DNA from: Micavibrio sp. UBA7657 | GTDB taxonomy: Bacteria; Pseudomonadota; Alphaproteobacteria; Micavibrionales; Micavibrionaceae | Direction of reading: 5' to 3' | Length of the DNA stretch: 64,000 nt | NCBI GenBank assembly: GCA_002483465.1 | Contig: DLHX01000010.1 | Span: 62,001 to 126,000, forward strand | Program-made: the position numbers and the translations under genes | Shown: piece by piece, positions 18,121-26,380 of the stretch | How positions within the stretch are numbered: the stretch's first letter is position 1 | How the letters are laid out: every line of letters starts with the position of its first letter | Notes under the pieces: generated by a model | The model's database searches: none | What the model was told of the DNA's origin: nothing | The model's input: the letters and a program-made list of their open reading frames with translations, nothing else

Positions 18121-18226
18121 TTAAGGAAGGTTAAAAAGACGCAGCAGTAACCATAATTTGAAGAAAAAAATTGAATCTGGCAAGTGAAACCTGAAAAAAT
18201 TTAAATAAAATTTTCGGTAATTCCAA
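18121..18226 (-). promoter_or_regulatory. Candidate flp promoter region with TTAA half-sites
   Basis: The 294 bp between flp and the TadG-like stop are AT-rich. On the minus strand, TTGGAA (18226-18221) and TAAATT (18203-18198) are spaced by 17 bp, a modest sigma-70-like pair. A TTAA-N6-TTAA element lies at 18121-18134; the CtrA consensus in alphaproteobacteria is TTAA-N7-TTAA, so this is one base short. The rest of the gap beyond 18226 holds a terminator and nothing else recognisable. Confidence 0.3.
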
Positions 18227-18253
18227 TATAACCCTGTTTTGACTCAAATAAAT

Positions 18254-18281
18254 AAGGCTCGCCCGTATAGGGGCGAGCCTT
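18254..18281 (-). terminator. Intrinsic terminator after the TadG-like gene
   Basis: An 11-bp stem AAGGCTCGCCC / GGGCGAGCCTT has a short loop (18265-18270). On the minus strand it is followed by a TTATTTATTT tract. It sits 25 bp beyond the stop of the vWA gene and separates that transcript from flp. Confidence 0.85.
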
Positions 18282-18306
18282 GAACAAGCTTAGGTTGGAT
18301 AAGCGC

Positions 18307-19929
18307 TTAGCCTGTGATGTGAAGGTTACTGAGTTCGCGGCTAATCTGCTCGAACACATCGATCAATTCTTCCTGCGTCGGTGCGTCGTAATACTGGTCG
18401 GGGCTGGAAGCGCAATTGCGGTAGTAATCGCGCGTGTTCTCACTGATGACCGGGTCGCCGTCTTCATCTTCATAGTTGAATGTCACGGTGTAAACAATGA
18501 TTCCCTGCTCCTTCATCGCCTCACACGTTTCAGAAAAGCGCGTGTTGAACTTGGTCACGCTCATATTGTTCTTGTTCGTGAACCAGTAGGAGGAATAATA
18601 GCTGTTCTCCGTGTTATCGCCGTCCGTCATCATCACGACGACCTTGCGCCAGTACGGGTTATCCCAGGGCGCGCCTTCCTCGAAGGGCGCCTCGGGCGAG
18701 ATTAAACGGTAACCCCACGCCATGCCGATATTGCCAAGCGTGTTGCCGTCCGGGCGCATCTCATCGATGCGGTCGTTCAGCGCTTCAAGATCGCTCGTCA
18801 GTGGCATTACATAGGCATAGGGGCAACCGGTGTTCGGCCCGTCATCCGCATTGCCGGATGTCCCGACCATGCAGTAGCAATACGTGCTGTTGCAGTTACC
18901 GCCGCTGCCGGTGCAGTTGCTGCAGCGCGAGTTGCTGTAGTCATACGAGCCGCTATCGATATCGTCACACTCATCGCCGTTCGGAATCACCCGGCCATAC
19001 ATGTAGATATCCCACTTGCCTTCATAATTATCGAGAACATCGTAGTCATACGGGTCGTTGGTGTTGCTGCCCGGCGCCCAGCCATGGCCGCGGCATTTAT
19101 CGGCAGTATTGCAGCCTGTGCCGCTGCCGGTGCGCCACAATTGTCCGGCAGAACCGGCGACGTGTGTTGCTGCCGCATTATAATTTGTCTGTTTGTGTTC
19201 GACGACACATCCATACCAGCCGCTGGAGCTGTTATGCGATGTCGTATAGCTGATACCAGCGGGCAAGTTCACGAAAACGTCGCCATTCCCGTAAACTGTA
19301 TTATCAGGATTTTTTCCAAGACCGTAGCGGCCGATGCGCACCGAGTTACTGTACGGCACCATACCGATCTTGACCGTTTCAGGGTTGCTCGTATTTTCAA
19401 AAAGCGTGCTGATGAAATTCCGGCTGGCAATTTTCAGTGCTTCAATATTTTCGATGCCTTCATCGTTTTCCGTCGCCATCGATCCCGTATTGTCGAGCAC
19501 GAGAACAACCTCGATACCCTGCACTTCACGCTGGACGGTAGTTTCAGCCTCGACGAGAATTTCATGAATGCCGATGATGCTCAGGAAGAATGTCAGATAT
19601 TCAGCCCGCCCTGTCACTTTTACCTGGTTGCCTTCAACAACGACAATCGGCTCAAATGTAGCGCCCAGTTTTTCTTCCGGGTAATTCGCTTCGAAAAAAT
19701 CCTTGACCTTCTGCTCGATGGTTCCCTCATCGGTGGCCTGCGCGGTCGCGGCCAGGGCGGCGGCATCGATCGCCTGCGACAGGCGTTGCTGCACGAGGTA
19801 AGCGTGCGCGAAATCGAGAGCCATGCCGGCCGATCCGACAATGATCGGCGCCATGATCGCAAACATGACGACAATCGTACCGGACGTGTTCCGGATATAT
19901 TTTCTAAATGAGTTTATCATCCTGTTCAT
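18307..19929 (-). CDS. tadG: TadG-like von Willebrand A pilus-assembly protein
   Basis: The 540-residue product has an N-terminal Tad-type segment, SGTIVVMFAIMAPIIVGSAGMALDF (residues 16-40), a single membrane anchor like the TadE/TadG family. A vWA domain begins at about 138 with VVLVLDNTGSMA. The metal site is D146-x-T-x-S150, a slight variant of DxSxS. The large insert at about 220-330 is rich in Gly, Ser, Asn and Cys (SNCTGSGGNCNSTYCYC). TadG proteins anchor or terminate Flp pili in the envelope. The two TadE-like genes lie directly upstream on the same strand. Confidence 0.85.
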   Translation of the reverse strand: MNRMINSFRKYIRNTSGTIVVMFAIMAPIIVGSAGMALDFAHAYLVQQRLSQAIDAAALAATAQATDEGTIEQKVKDFFEANYPEEKLGATFEPIVVVEGNQVKVTGRAEYLTFFLSIIGIHEILVEAETTVQREVQGIEVVLVLDNTGSMATENDEGIENIEALKIASRNFISTLFENTSNPETVKIGMVPYSNSVRIGRYGLGKNPDNTVYGNGDVFVNLPAGISYTTSHNSSSGWYGCVVEHKQTNYNAAATHVAGSAGQLWRTGSGTGCNTADKCRGHGWAPGSNTNDPYDYDVLDNYEGKWDIYMYGRVIPNGDECDDIDSGSYDYSNSRCSNCTGSGGNCNSTYCYCMVGTSGNADDGPNTGCPYAYVMPLTSDLEALNDRIDEMRPDGNTLGNIGMAWGYRLISPEAPFEEGAPWDNPYWRKVVVMMTDGDNTENSYYSSYWFTNKNNMSVTKFNTRFSETCEAMKEQGIIVYTVTFNYEDEDGDPVISENTRDYYRNCASSPDQYYDAPTQEELIDVFEQISRELSNLHITG

Positions 19930-19948
19930 AGATACCCCCTTCCGGGCT

Positions 19949-20497
19949 TTATTCTTCCATATTTACGACGGCACTTCTGCGGCCGCGTGCAAAAGCAACT
20001 TCCTTCATCGTCATTTCATTAAGTACGAAACCGGCGAATACAGGTTCAAAAACATAAGCCACCGTCACGACCACGACGCCGTTATCGGCTTCAGCTAAAC
20101 TAACCACATCGGCCAATACATTCTGGTTCTGCGCCATGCCGGGCGTTGTTTCCCGCCAGACGATTTCCGGCTCGGCGTCCTCGTCAAACCTGATACTGAC
20201 GATATCAACGCCATAGCTGCTGGAATCAAGCGGTTCAAACGCCAGTCCACCGGCCGTGATCGCTTCCTCAACTTCAACATCATCCACGGTCATATTCCTC
20301 GTGATGAGATCGGCAACGATCTGCGAAGCGCGTATAGTTTTCTGGTTCGCCAATATGCCGTTGCCCATATCGAATGTACCGAGCAAAAGCGTCAGCAGAA
20401 TCGGAAATACCAGCGCCGCCTCGACCGTCGCCACGGCTTCGGTTTCGCGGCCCCAGCGCGTCGTAAAATTCCTGAACATGATAAACCCGGAAAACAT
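19949..20497 (-). CDS. TadE/TadF-like pseudopilin
   Basis: This 182-residue protein has the TadE-type hydrophobic segment AVATVEAALVFPILLTLLLGTFDMG (about 22-46), including a pilin-like Glu, followed by a beta-rich periplasmic domain. The ATG at 20497 has AGGA eight bases upstream. TadE/F are pseudopilins processed by the Flp prepilin peptidase. The gene lies 19 bp upstream of the TadG-like gene and 5 bp after the other TadE-like stop, so the three form one operon. Confidence 0.85.
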   Translation of the reverse strand: MFSGFIMFRNFTTRWGRETEAVATVEAALVFPILLTLLLGTFDMGNGILANQKTIRASQIVADLITRNMTVDDVEVEEAITAGGLAFEPLDSSSYGVDIVSIRFDEDAEPEIVWRETTPGMAQNQNVLADVVSLAEADNGVVVVTVAYVFEPVFAGFVLNEMTMKEVAFARGRRSAVVNMEE

Positions 20498-20502
20498 TTT
20501 TG

Positions 20503-21027
20503 TTATCCTTCAAAATCATAGGGCTCGGTCTGCAACACAATCGTCGAAACAAAAAGCCGCGAATTATCCGGTCCCCCGAGCAATGTGCCGACGATAGGCG
20601 TCATCATCGGGTATCGGTATGCCGCGCGGATCAGAACGCGGGAGCTTGAACCGCCAGCATCGAACACGCCGGGAACCAGGTTGCCGTCTTCATCGTATTC
20701 CGGTTCCATCTCGTCATAATCCGAAAAACTTTCCATCTCGCGCACTTCGATGACGACATTGTCGCAGTTGATAATCACAGATGCGTAATTACAGACCGCC
20801 TGGCGGAACAGCGCTTCCGGATCGGCACCTTCCTGAAGCTGACCGGTGCGGATGAGCCGTGCGGCCGAACTCGTAGCACCTTCGAGCATGGAGGCGCCAA
20901 CATACATAATTGAAATCTCAATGATCGCCAGGGTCAGGAACATATAGGGGATCAGGAGGAAACTGAACTCGATCGCTGTCGTTCCCTCGTCTTTACCCAG
21001 CCAGCCTGAAATCAGTTTGCGCAGCAT
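20503..21027 (-). CDS. TadE-like pseudopilin
   Basis: The start ATG 21027 gives 174 residues, MLRKLISGWLGKDEGTTAIEF.... A TTG at 21060 is in frame but falls inside the T run of the upstream terminator. The hydrophobic segment GTTAIEFSFLLIPYMFLTLAIIEISIMY matches TadE pseudopilins, with Glu5-Phe after Gly. The periplasmic part contains an acidic patch (MEPEYDEDGNLVPG). It is the first gene of the tadE-tadE-tadG set. No strong Shine-Dalgarno was found. Confidence 0.8.
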   Translation of the reverse strand: MLRKLISGWLGKDEGTTAIEFSFLLIPYMFLTLAIIEISIMYVGASMLEGATSSAARLIRTGQLQEGADPEALFRQAVCNYASVIINCDNVVIEVREMESFSDYDEMEPEYDEDGNLVPGVFDAGGSSSRVLIRAAYRYPMMTPIVGTLLGGPDNSRLFVSTIVLQTEPYDFEG

Positions 21028-21053
21028 TTGACTAAAATTTTTTGTTTTTTTCA

Positions 21054-21081
21054 GGCACAAAAAAAGCGGCCTTTACCGCTT
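21054..21081 (-). terminator. Intrinsic terminator between the 193-aa membrane gene and tadE
   Basis: On the minus strand AAGCGG-TAAAGG-CCGCTT is followed by a run of eight T. It lies 100 bp beyond the stop of the 193-residue membrane protein gene and right before the TadE-like gene, separating the pseudokinase transcript from the pilus operon. Confidence 0.8.
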
Positions 21082-21181
21082 ATTTCATGCTTTGTGCATA
21101 TGCACAGATAACCCAACCACCTATTATTATGCGCCCGACCTATGAACAAACACTTAAGAAAAACCCCTCTATTTTAAAGAC

Positions 21182-21763
21182 TTATCGGCTTTTTTCAGGG
21201 GGCTCGACGGCAAATCCCTGGTGGTCCAGTGGAATCTGGCCGGTGACTTCCGCCCCCCAGCGCAACACCAGTTCGGCCTGCCGTTTTTTAATGGATTCCT
21301 GCCGGGCCAGGCCGCGCTGGTATAAAATCGCCGCCACCACCGAAGACATCGACCAGTCGATCATGTAGCCCGCGCCCGCCGCCGCATACATGACAATAAT
21401 GGCCTGCGGATCGGTGGCGATATTGAGGGCGGTATCAAACTCATGCCCCTGCGACCACAACTTGAATAAAAAAGGCACACATCCCGCGAGGTTTAAAGCG
21501 CCGACCGTAACCACCCGCGTTCCGGCGCGCTTGGGGTCTGCAAACGTCGCGGCGATTGTCGGCATCATGCCGATAATCAATAACACAGCCGATGGCATGA
21601 ACACCGCGCCCAGGATCACAAGGCCGATCATGAACACGGAAACCTTCGCGCCGCCGCTCACCTTGCGCGCGCCTTTTTTACCAGCTTTATTCTCACCACC
21701 TTTTGGCGCGGCCTTAGCCTTGGGGTCTGGCGCTTTTTTCTCCGGAGCTTTTTTACCTGCCAT
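21182..21763 (-). CDS. Small membrane protein with Lys/Ala/Pro-rich N-terminus
   Basis: The first ~40 of 193 residues are Lys/Ala/Pro/Gly-rich and positively charged (MAGKKAPEKKAPDPKAKAAP). Two or three hydrophobic segments follow (VFMIGLVILGAVFMPSAVLLIIG, VVTVGALNLAGCVPFLF, AIIVMYAAAGAGYMIDW). The C-terminal cytoplasmic-looking helix is charged (LARQESIKKRQAELVL) and ends with VEPPEKSR. I do not recognise a family. It starts 9 bp after the stop of the membrane pseudokinase, so the two are very likely co-expressed and may act together at the inner membrane. Confidence 0.75.
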   Translation of the reverse strand: MAGKKAPEKKAPDPKAKAAPKGGENKAGKKGARKVSGGAKVSVFMIGLVILGAVFMPSAVLLIIGMMPTIAATFADPKRAGTRVVTVGALNLAGCVPFLFKLWSQGHEFDTALNIATDPQAIIVMYAAAGAGYMIDWSMSSVVAAILYQRGLARQESIKKRQAELVLRWGAEVTGQIPLDHQGFAVEPPEKSR

Positions 21764-21772
21764 GCCCTGCTC

Positions 21773-23854
21773 CTAGTATGTCGACGTATGGGTGAAGAAC
21801 ATGAACGACGCCGCAAGTATGATGATCGCCGCTATAATGCTTGACGTGACCGCGGCAACTTCGCGCCCCGCCGACTTGCCGAAATTCGCTGCATCCGCCA
21901 GCCGCATTTCAAGCTCGGCATGTTCTTTCTGCAATCCGTTATATTCACGCATCGCTTCCTTGAATCCGCCAAGGTCGCGCGCCATCAGTTCCGCATTGTT
22001 GAGAATGCCCGCCATCTTCGCCAGGTCGCCTTCCGCCGCGTAACGCGCCACGCTCTTCTGCAGCTTTTCCCGCACATCGCGGTCATGATAGCGCTCGCAG
22101 ATCACATCGATCATCTCCATGAACGCAGCAGCGAGGCCGGGCAGCATCGGCATCGACGAACGCTTTTGAATCGTCGCCAGACATTTCAGATTGCCGAGAA
22201 TTTTTTTGTAATCTTCCCACGAGGCCAGATCGAAAAGATAAGTATCGATAACCTTTGAATCTTTAACCGACAGAAATGCGGCGCAGTGCCGGTCAAGGAA
22301 ATTGATCGGGGCCTTGCCCTTTTTGCAAAGATCCTCGAAAGCTAGCACCATATCTTCAGGCGTCAGCACGTGGTAATCGTTGAATTTATCGCTCAGGCAG
22401 TGCGCCTCGGGACACAGCAAATACACGCAGCGCTCAATGCCGTAGCCGATCTTGCCGTGGCGGATGAAATTGCGGCAACTGTCGAAACGTGAAATCAGAT
22501 TGCCGACATCGATATGCTGGTTCTCCTGCACCGTGATCCAGTTAAAGGCAATATTTTGCGCAAACAAATCGACAAAAGGCTGAATCTCGTGTCTTAATAC
22601 CATGGCCTCGGCCATCGCCTTGCCGAGACCATCGCCCGTCATGCGCAAACCCCGAAAACGCAAGGGAGCCTTTGTATCCAGCGCAATCGAAAGATTGGCC
22701 ACCAGCCTGTCTTCATAACCTGGACCGGTTCCCTTTTCCCGCGTTGTCTTGACGGCGTTTTCGACCCGCTCAAGCGCAATATCATCTTCGACCGAACGGA
22801 TCAGCCATTGATTTAAATCATCACTCTCCACCAGCCGCACGGCATCGGGAGGATTTGAATCCAGACTCATGGCAAGCAATGAACTTTGAAAATATTTCTC
22901 GCCGGAGAAAAGAACCGGCCTCGGCGCTTTCTTTTCCTTGATCGATTGCTTCGGCGAAAGACGCCGCCCGTCCAGCCACACCATCACCTCTTCCAGCGTC
23001 CAGCGCTGGGTCGGGTCGTCATGCAGAACCCCACGCAATAATTCAAGGATCGAGCCCTTGAAACGCTCCTTGCCGGTGATCGCGGCGTAAGAACCCGTCT
23101 CGATTTTAGCGCGGACGATCTCGTCATCCGTCATCCCCTCCAGCGGGTCGTTCGAGCGCATCAACACCGCGAGGGAAACACCGAACGCATACAAATCATC
23201 GGTCAAGGTCGCTTCACCGCGCGCAATCGGCGCCACCATGCCGCGCTCGATTGTCTGGTAAAGCACCGGCTGGTTATAGGAAGACGGCAGCGCCAGGCAA
23301 TCGCCAAGTACGATTTTCTCGGGCTTTGACGCAGGTCCCGTATAGAACATGTTGCTCGGCCGGATAGCGCCGTGCGCAAAATCGCGGTTCCTGAAATCCA
23401 CCAGCGCACTGATCATCGGCTTCACGACGATATTCATCACATCGTCCTGACGCCAGTCGAGAGCGTAATCGGTTTCTTTCATCAACCGCTTGCCGAGAAC
23501 GTCCTTGTAAATAATAACGAACCGCTCCTGCCCGGCGGGTGGCCAGAAAATTTTCCCCATCGCCACCAGCGGCACAAGAAACGGATTGAGCAACCCGGCA
23601 TAGTTCGTCGCCGAGCGCGTACGTGGCACAAGGTGCCGCTCGCACACCAGCGCGAAATGATTCACCTTGTCGCGGCTGATGGCGCGGTAAGCCTTCACAT
23701 CGCCAGAATCATATTCCGGCATGCGCGTGTCGGGAAAAATCTCGACATTGTGATCGAACTTGATCGAAGCCGCGCGCCCGGCGCTTTTCCTGGCGTCGGT
23801 CTTCTCGGGGACGGTTTCCCCCTGGGCTTGATCCGGTTTGACTTCTTCCGTCAT
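21773..23854 (-). CDS. Membrane-anchored protein kinase-like (pseudokinase) protein
   Basis: The 693-residue product has a kinase-fold region at roughly residues 55-300, a long helical middle domain, a coiled-coil-like stretch (YNGLQKEHAELEMRLADA) and one C-terminal membrane helix (VTSSIIAAIIILAASFMFF, ~670-690). The kinase core is degenerate. HRD is HGA (161-163), although N168 remains. The DFG region reads LGDCL (183-187), and no VAIK Lys or Gly-rich loop is visible. Subdomain IX D220 (DDLYAFGVSL) and R284 (DPTQRWTLEEVMVWL) are kept. It therefore looks like a scaffold or sensor rather than an active kinase. A 16-codon leader ORF overlaps its start as ATGA. Confidence 0.75.
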   Translation of the reverse strand: MTEEVKPDQAQGETVPEKTDARKSAGRAASIKFDHNVEIFPDTRMPEYDSGDVKAYRAISRDKVNHFALVCERHLVPRTRSATNYAGLLNPFLVPLVAMGKIFWPPAGQERFVIIYKDVLGKRLMKETDYALDWRQDDVMNIVVKPMISALVDFRNRDFAHGAIRPSNMFYTGPASKPEKIVLGDCLALPSSYNQPVLYQTIERGMVAPIARGEATLTDDLYAFGVSLAVLMRSNDPLEGMTDDEIVRAKIETGSYAAITGKERFKGSILELLRGVLHDDPTQRWTLEEVMVWLDGRRLSPKQSIKEKKAPRPVLFSGEKYFQSSLLAMSLDSNPPDAVRLVESDDLNQWLIRSVEDDIALERVENAVKTTREKGTGPGYEDRLVANLSIALDTKAPLRFRGLRMTGDGLGKAMAEAMVLRHEIQPFVDLFAQNIAFNWITVQENQHIDVGNLISRFDSCRNFIRHGKIGYGIERCVYLLCPEAHCLSDKFNDYHVLTPEDMVLAFEDLCKKGKAPINFLDRHCAAFLSVKDSKVIDTYLFDLASWEDYKKILGNLKCLATIQKRSSMPMLPGLAAAFMEMIDVICERYHDRDVREKLQKSVARYAAEGDLAKMAGILNNAELMARDLGGFKEAMREYNGLQKEHAELEMRLADAANFGKSAGREVAAVTSSIIAAIIILAASFMFFTHTSTY

Positions 23855-23901
23855 CGAGAAGAAATTCCTATGATATCAGAAGGATAAAAGGCGGGCGTCA
23901 T
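23851..23901 (-). CDS. Possible 16-codon leader ORF before the pseudokinase
   Basis: The ATG at 23901 opens MTPAFYPSDIIGISSR and stops at TGA 23851-23853, overlapping the pseudokinase ATG as ATGA. AGGAG lies ten bases upstream, in the loop of the small hairpin GACCA-AGGAG-TGGTC (23907-23921). This fits a translated leader coupled to the downstream gene. It could also be chance, because AGGA at 23866-23869 may serve the main start directly. Confidence 0.35.
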   Translation of the reverse strand: MTPAFYPSDIIGISSR

Positions 23902-23978
23902 GGCGGGACCACTCCTTGGTCTGCCTTAATCATAATGCTGAATAGGGTAAAAGTAAATGAAACGGCCCGGAATCGCAC

Positions 23979-25271
23979 TTAGCCGAGGAACGGGTCGCGC
24001 ACCATGATTGTGTCGTCGCGCTCGGGACTCGTGGACAGCAGCGCCACCGGCGTCCCGATCAATTCCTCAATACGGCGCACATATTTAATGGCGGCAGCAG
24101 GCAACTGGGCCCATGTCCTGGCCCCCTGCGTGCTGTCTTTCCAGCCCTCTAATGTCTCGTAAACCGCCTTCAATTCCTGCTGGGCGGCCTGCGAAGCGGG
24201 GAAATGGTCCATCTTTTTGCCTTTGTGCTCATAGCCCACGCAGATTTTAAGCTCATCCAGCCCGTCAAGAACATCCAGCTTCGTCAGCGCAATACCGTGA
24301 ATGCCCGACAACTTCACTGCCTGGCGCACGAGAACGGCATCGAACCATCCGCATCTGCGTTTACGTCCCGTGACCGTTCCGAATTCATGACCGCGCTGCC
24401 CAAGATATTCGCCGGTATCATTTTTCTGTTCGGTCGGGAACGGACCTTCACCGACACGCGTCGTGTAGGCTTTCGTAATCCCAAGGACATAATTCACCGC
24501 GTCCGGTCCCATGCCCGATCCGCTCGCCGCCTGTCCCGCGACGATGTTCGATGACGTGACATACGGATAGGTGCCGTGATCGACATCCAGCATCGTGCCT
24601 TGCGCGCCTTCGAACAAAATCTTTTTGCCGCTGCGCCGCGCCTCGTCGAGAACTTTCCACGTAACACCTGCATACGACAAAACCTCCGCGCTTATATCCA
24701 TGAGGCTCTTGTAAATTTCGTCCGCGTTGATCAACGGCATGTCGATGCCTTTGAAAAACACGTTATGGCGCGCGATCATGCGCTCCAGTTTTTCCTTGAG
24801 CAATTCCGGGTCCGCGAGATCGCACACACGAACCGCACGGCGCGCAACTTTATCTTCATAAGCCGGGCCGATGCCGCGTTTGGTGGTGCCAAGCGCCTTG
24901 TTGCCGAGCGCTTTTTCCATCGCCGCATCCAGCGCCTGGTGCACGGGCAAAATCAGCGTGGCGTTTTCCGCCAGCATCAAATTCTTCGGCGAAATATCAA
25001 CGCCCTTCTCGCGGAGACCCGCGATTTCCTTGATCAGGTGCCACGGATCGACGACAACGCCGTTACCTATCACGGAAAGCTTGCCCTCGCGGACGATGCC
25101 GGACGGCAGCAGGCTCAATTTATACGTGACGCCATCGATAACCAGCGTATGGCCTGCATTGTGGCCGCCCTGGAAACGCACAACAACATCAGCGCGGCTC
25201 GACAACCAGTCGACAATCTTGCCCTTGCCTTCATCACCCCACTGCGAACCGATAACCGCAACATTGCCCAT
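23979..25271 (-). CDS. purA: Adenylosuccinate synthetase
   Basis: This full-length 430-residue PurA catalyses GTP-dependent IMP + aspartate to adenylosuccinate in AMP synthesis, in the cytosol. Key motifs are GSQWGDEGKGKIVDW (P-loop, residues 8-22), HNAGHTL near 38-44 (IMP-binding His), GTTKRGIGPAY near 128, and LLFEGAQGTMLDVDHGTYPYVTSSN. The C-terminal GVPVA-like region (GTPVALLSTSPERDDTI) is also present. Its ATG overlaps the hisZ stop as TAATG. Confidence 0.97.
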   Translation of the reverse strand: MGNVAVIGSQWGDEGKGKIVDWLSSRADVVVRFQGGHNAGHTLVIDGVTYKLSLLPSGIVREGKLSVIGNGVVVDPWHLIKEIAGLREKGVDISPKNLMLAENATLILPVHQALDAAMEKALGNKALGTTKRGIGPAYEDKVARRAVRVCDLADPELLKEKLERMIARHNVFFKGIDMPLINADEIYKSLMDISAEVLSYAGVTWKVLDEARRSGKKILFEGAQGTMLDVDHGTYPYVTSSNIVAGQAASGSGMGPDAVNYVLGITKAYTTRVGEGPFPTEQKNDTGEYLGQRGHEFGTVTGRKRRCGWFDAVLVRQAVKLSGIHGIALTKLDVLDGLDELKICVGYEHKGKKMDHFPASQAAQQELKAVYETLEGWKDSTQGARTWAQLPAAAIKYVRRIEELIGTPVALLSTSPERDDTIMVRDPFLG

Positions 25272-26371
25272 TATTTTTTCTTCCTTTTCGATTTACCGCG
25301 CACAATGACGACGCCGCTTTTCTGTTCACTGCGGATTTTCGCCCAGTTTTCACCGGCACTTACATTGACAATCTTTTTCTCCCGCGCAGGCGGCATCGCC
25401 TTGCGCACGCTGTCCATATATAAGGTGAAACCACACGCACTTTCGACCGGTTTTTGCTCGCCGAAATGAATGTTATAGCGCCCGCCACGACCAAGCTCGC
25501 CGGAAACACCCGCCGAAAAAATCGTGAATCCCATGCCGGAATGATATTTGAACCCGCGCATTTCCGCCGCGTCGATCGTGATTTTAACATCACTGAAACC
25601 CAGCTCCTTCACCGCCCGCGCAATACCCGTATGAATGGTTTTCAATTTCTGCACGTCCGCTTTGAAATCACCAAGCGCCGCCAGCGCCTTCAGCGCTTTT
25701 TCGCCCGGCCCGGCGGTTTTCATCAATTGCGAAAGAACATCCGACAATTTTTTGCCGTAATTTTTCAATCCATCCGCGCTGCGGCGGTCCAGCGCCGCCT
25801 TTATTTTCTCGCGGGTCTCCTCGGCGACTTTATGCTTGTCCAGAATTTGCGCGACAATGCGCGGAAACGACAAATCAATCGTGATATCTGCCACGCCGAT
25901 TTCCTTGAGCGCAATCAACGCCACCACGCATGATTCAATATCCGTCTCAATATCGTCCTCGCCGACAATCTCGCAGCCGACCTGGCAGAACTGACGCTCG
26001 GTGCGCTGCTGCCCCGCTTTGGTGCGCAGAACATCATTCGCATAGCACAGGCGCAGAGGACGCGGCTCATTACCGAGGCGCGAGCACGCAATCCGCGCAA
26101 TCTGCGGCGTGATGTCGGAACGCACACCCATCATCCGGCGCGACACCGGGTCCATCACCCGGAATGTATCGTCAATCATCGATTCACCGGGCCCCGGCGC
26201 AAACAGGCTTTCCTCGAACTCCAGCATCGGCGGCTTGACGCGGTTGTATCCGAACGACGCAAAAATCATCATCATCTTCCCGGCAGCGGCATATTCGCGC
26301 TCGGCGACGGGCGGCAAAAGATCGACAAACCCGTTCGGAAGCAGCGCCAGATTTTTCTTGCCCGTACTCAT
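25271..26371 (-). CDS. hisZ: ATP phosphoribosyltransferase regulatory subunit
   Basis: HisZ (366 residues) is a HisRS-like paralogue without tRNA synthetase activity that activates the short form of HisG in histidine synthesis. The class II synthetase-like core contains DTFRVMDPVSRRMMGVRSDITPQIARIA (motif 2 type), RLCYANDVLR and FCQVGCEIVG. A long Lys-rich insertion sits in the middle, and the Gly-rich segment ELGRGGRYNIHF lies near the end, before a basic tail (RGKSKRKKK). hisG is not in this window. The hisZ-purA pairing is widespread in alphaproteobacteria. Confidence 0.92.
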   Translation of the reverse strand: MSTGKKNLALLPNGFVDLLPPVAEREYAAAGKMMMIFASFGYNRVKPPMLEFEESLFAPGPGESMIDDTFRVMDPVSRRMMGVRSDITPQIARIACSRLGNEPRPLRLCYANDVLRTKAGQQRTERQFCQVGCEIVGEDDIETDIESCVVALIALKEIGVADITIDLSFPRIVAQILDKHKVAEETREKIKAALDRRSADGLKNYGKKLSDVLSQLMKTAGPGEKALKALAALGDFKADVQKLKTIHTGIARAVKELGFSDVKITIDAAEMRGFKYHSGMGFTIFSAGVSGELGRGGRYNIHFGEQKPVESACGFTLYMDSVRKAMPPAREKKIVNVSAGENWAKIRSEQKSGVVIVRGKSKRKKK

Positions 26372-26380
26372 GATTATTCC

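Noticed and set aside
18121..18134. CtrA binding site before flp
   Set aside because: The TTAA half-sites are six, not seven, bases apart; kept only as part of a weak promoter candidate.
24576..25469. 297-codon plus-strand frame opposite purA and hisZ
   Set aside because: Antisense to two clearly functional genes, with no recognisable motif.
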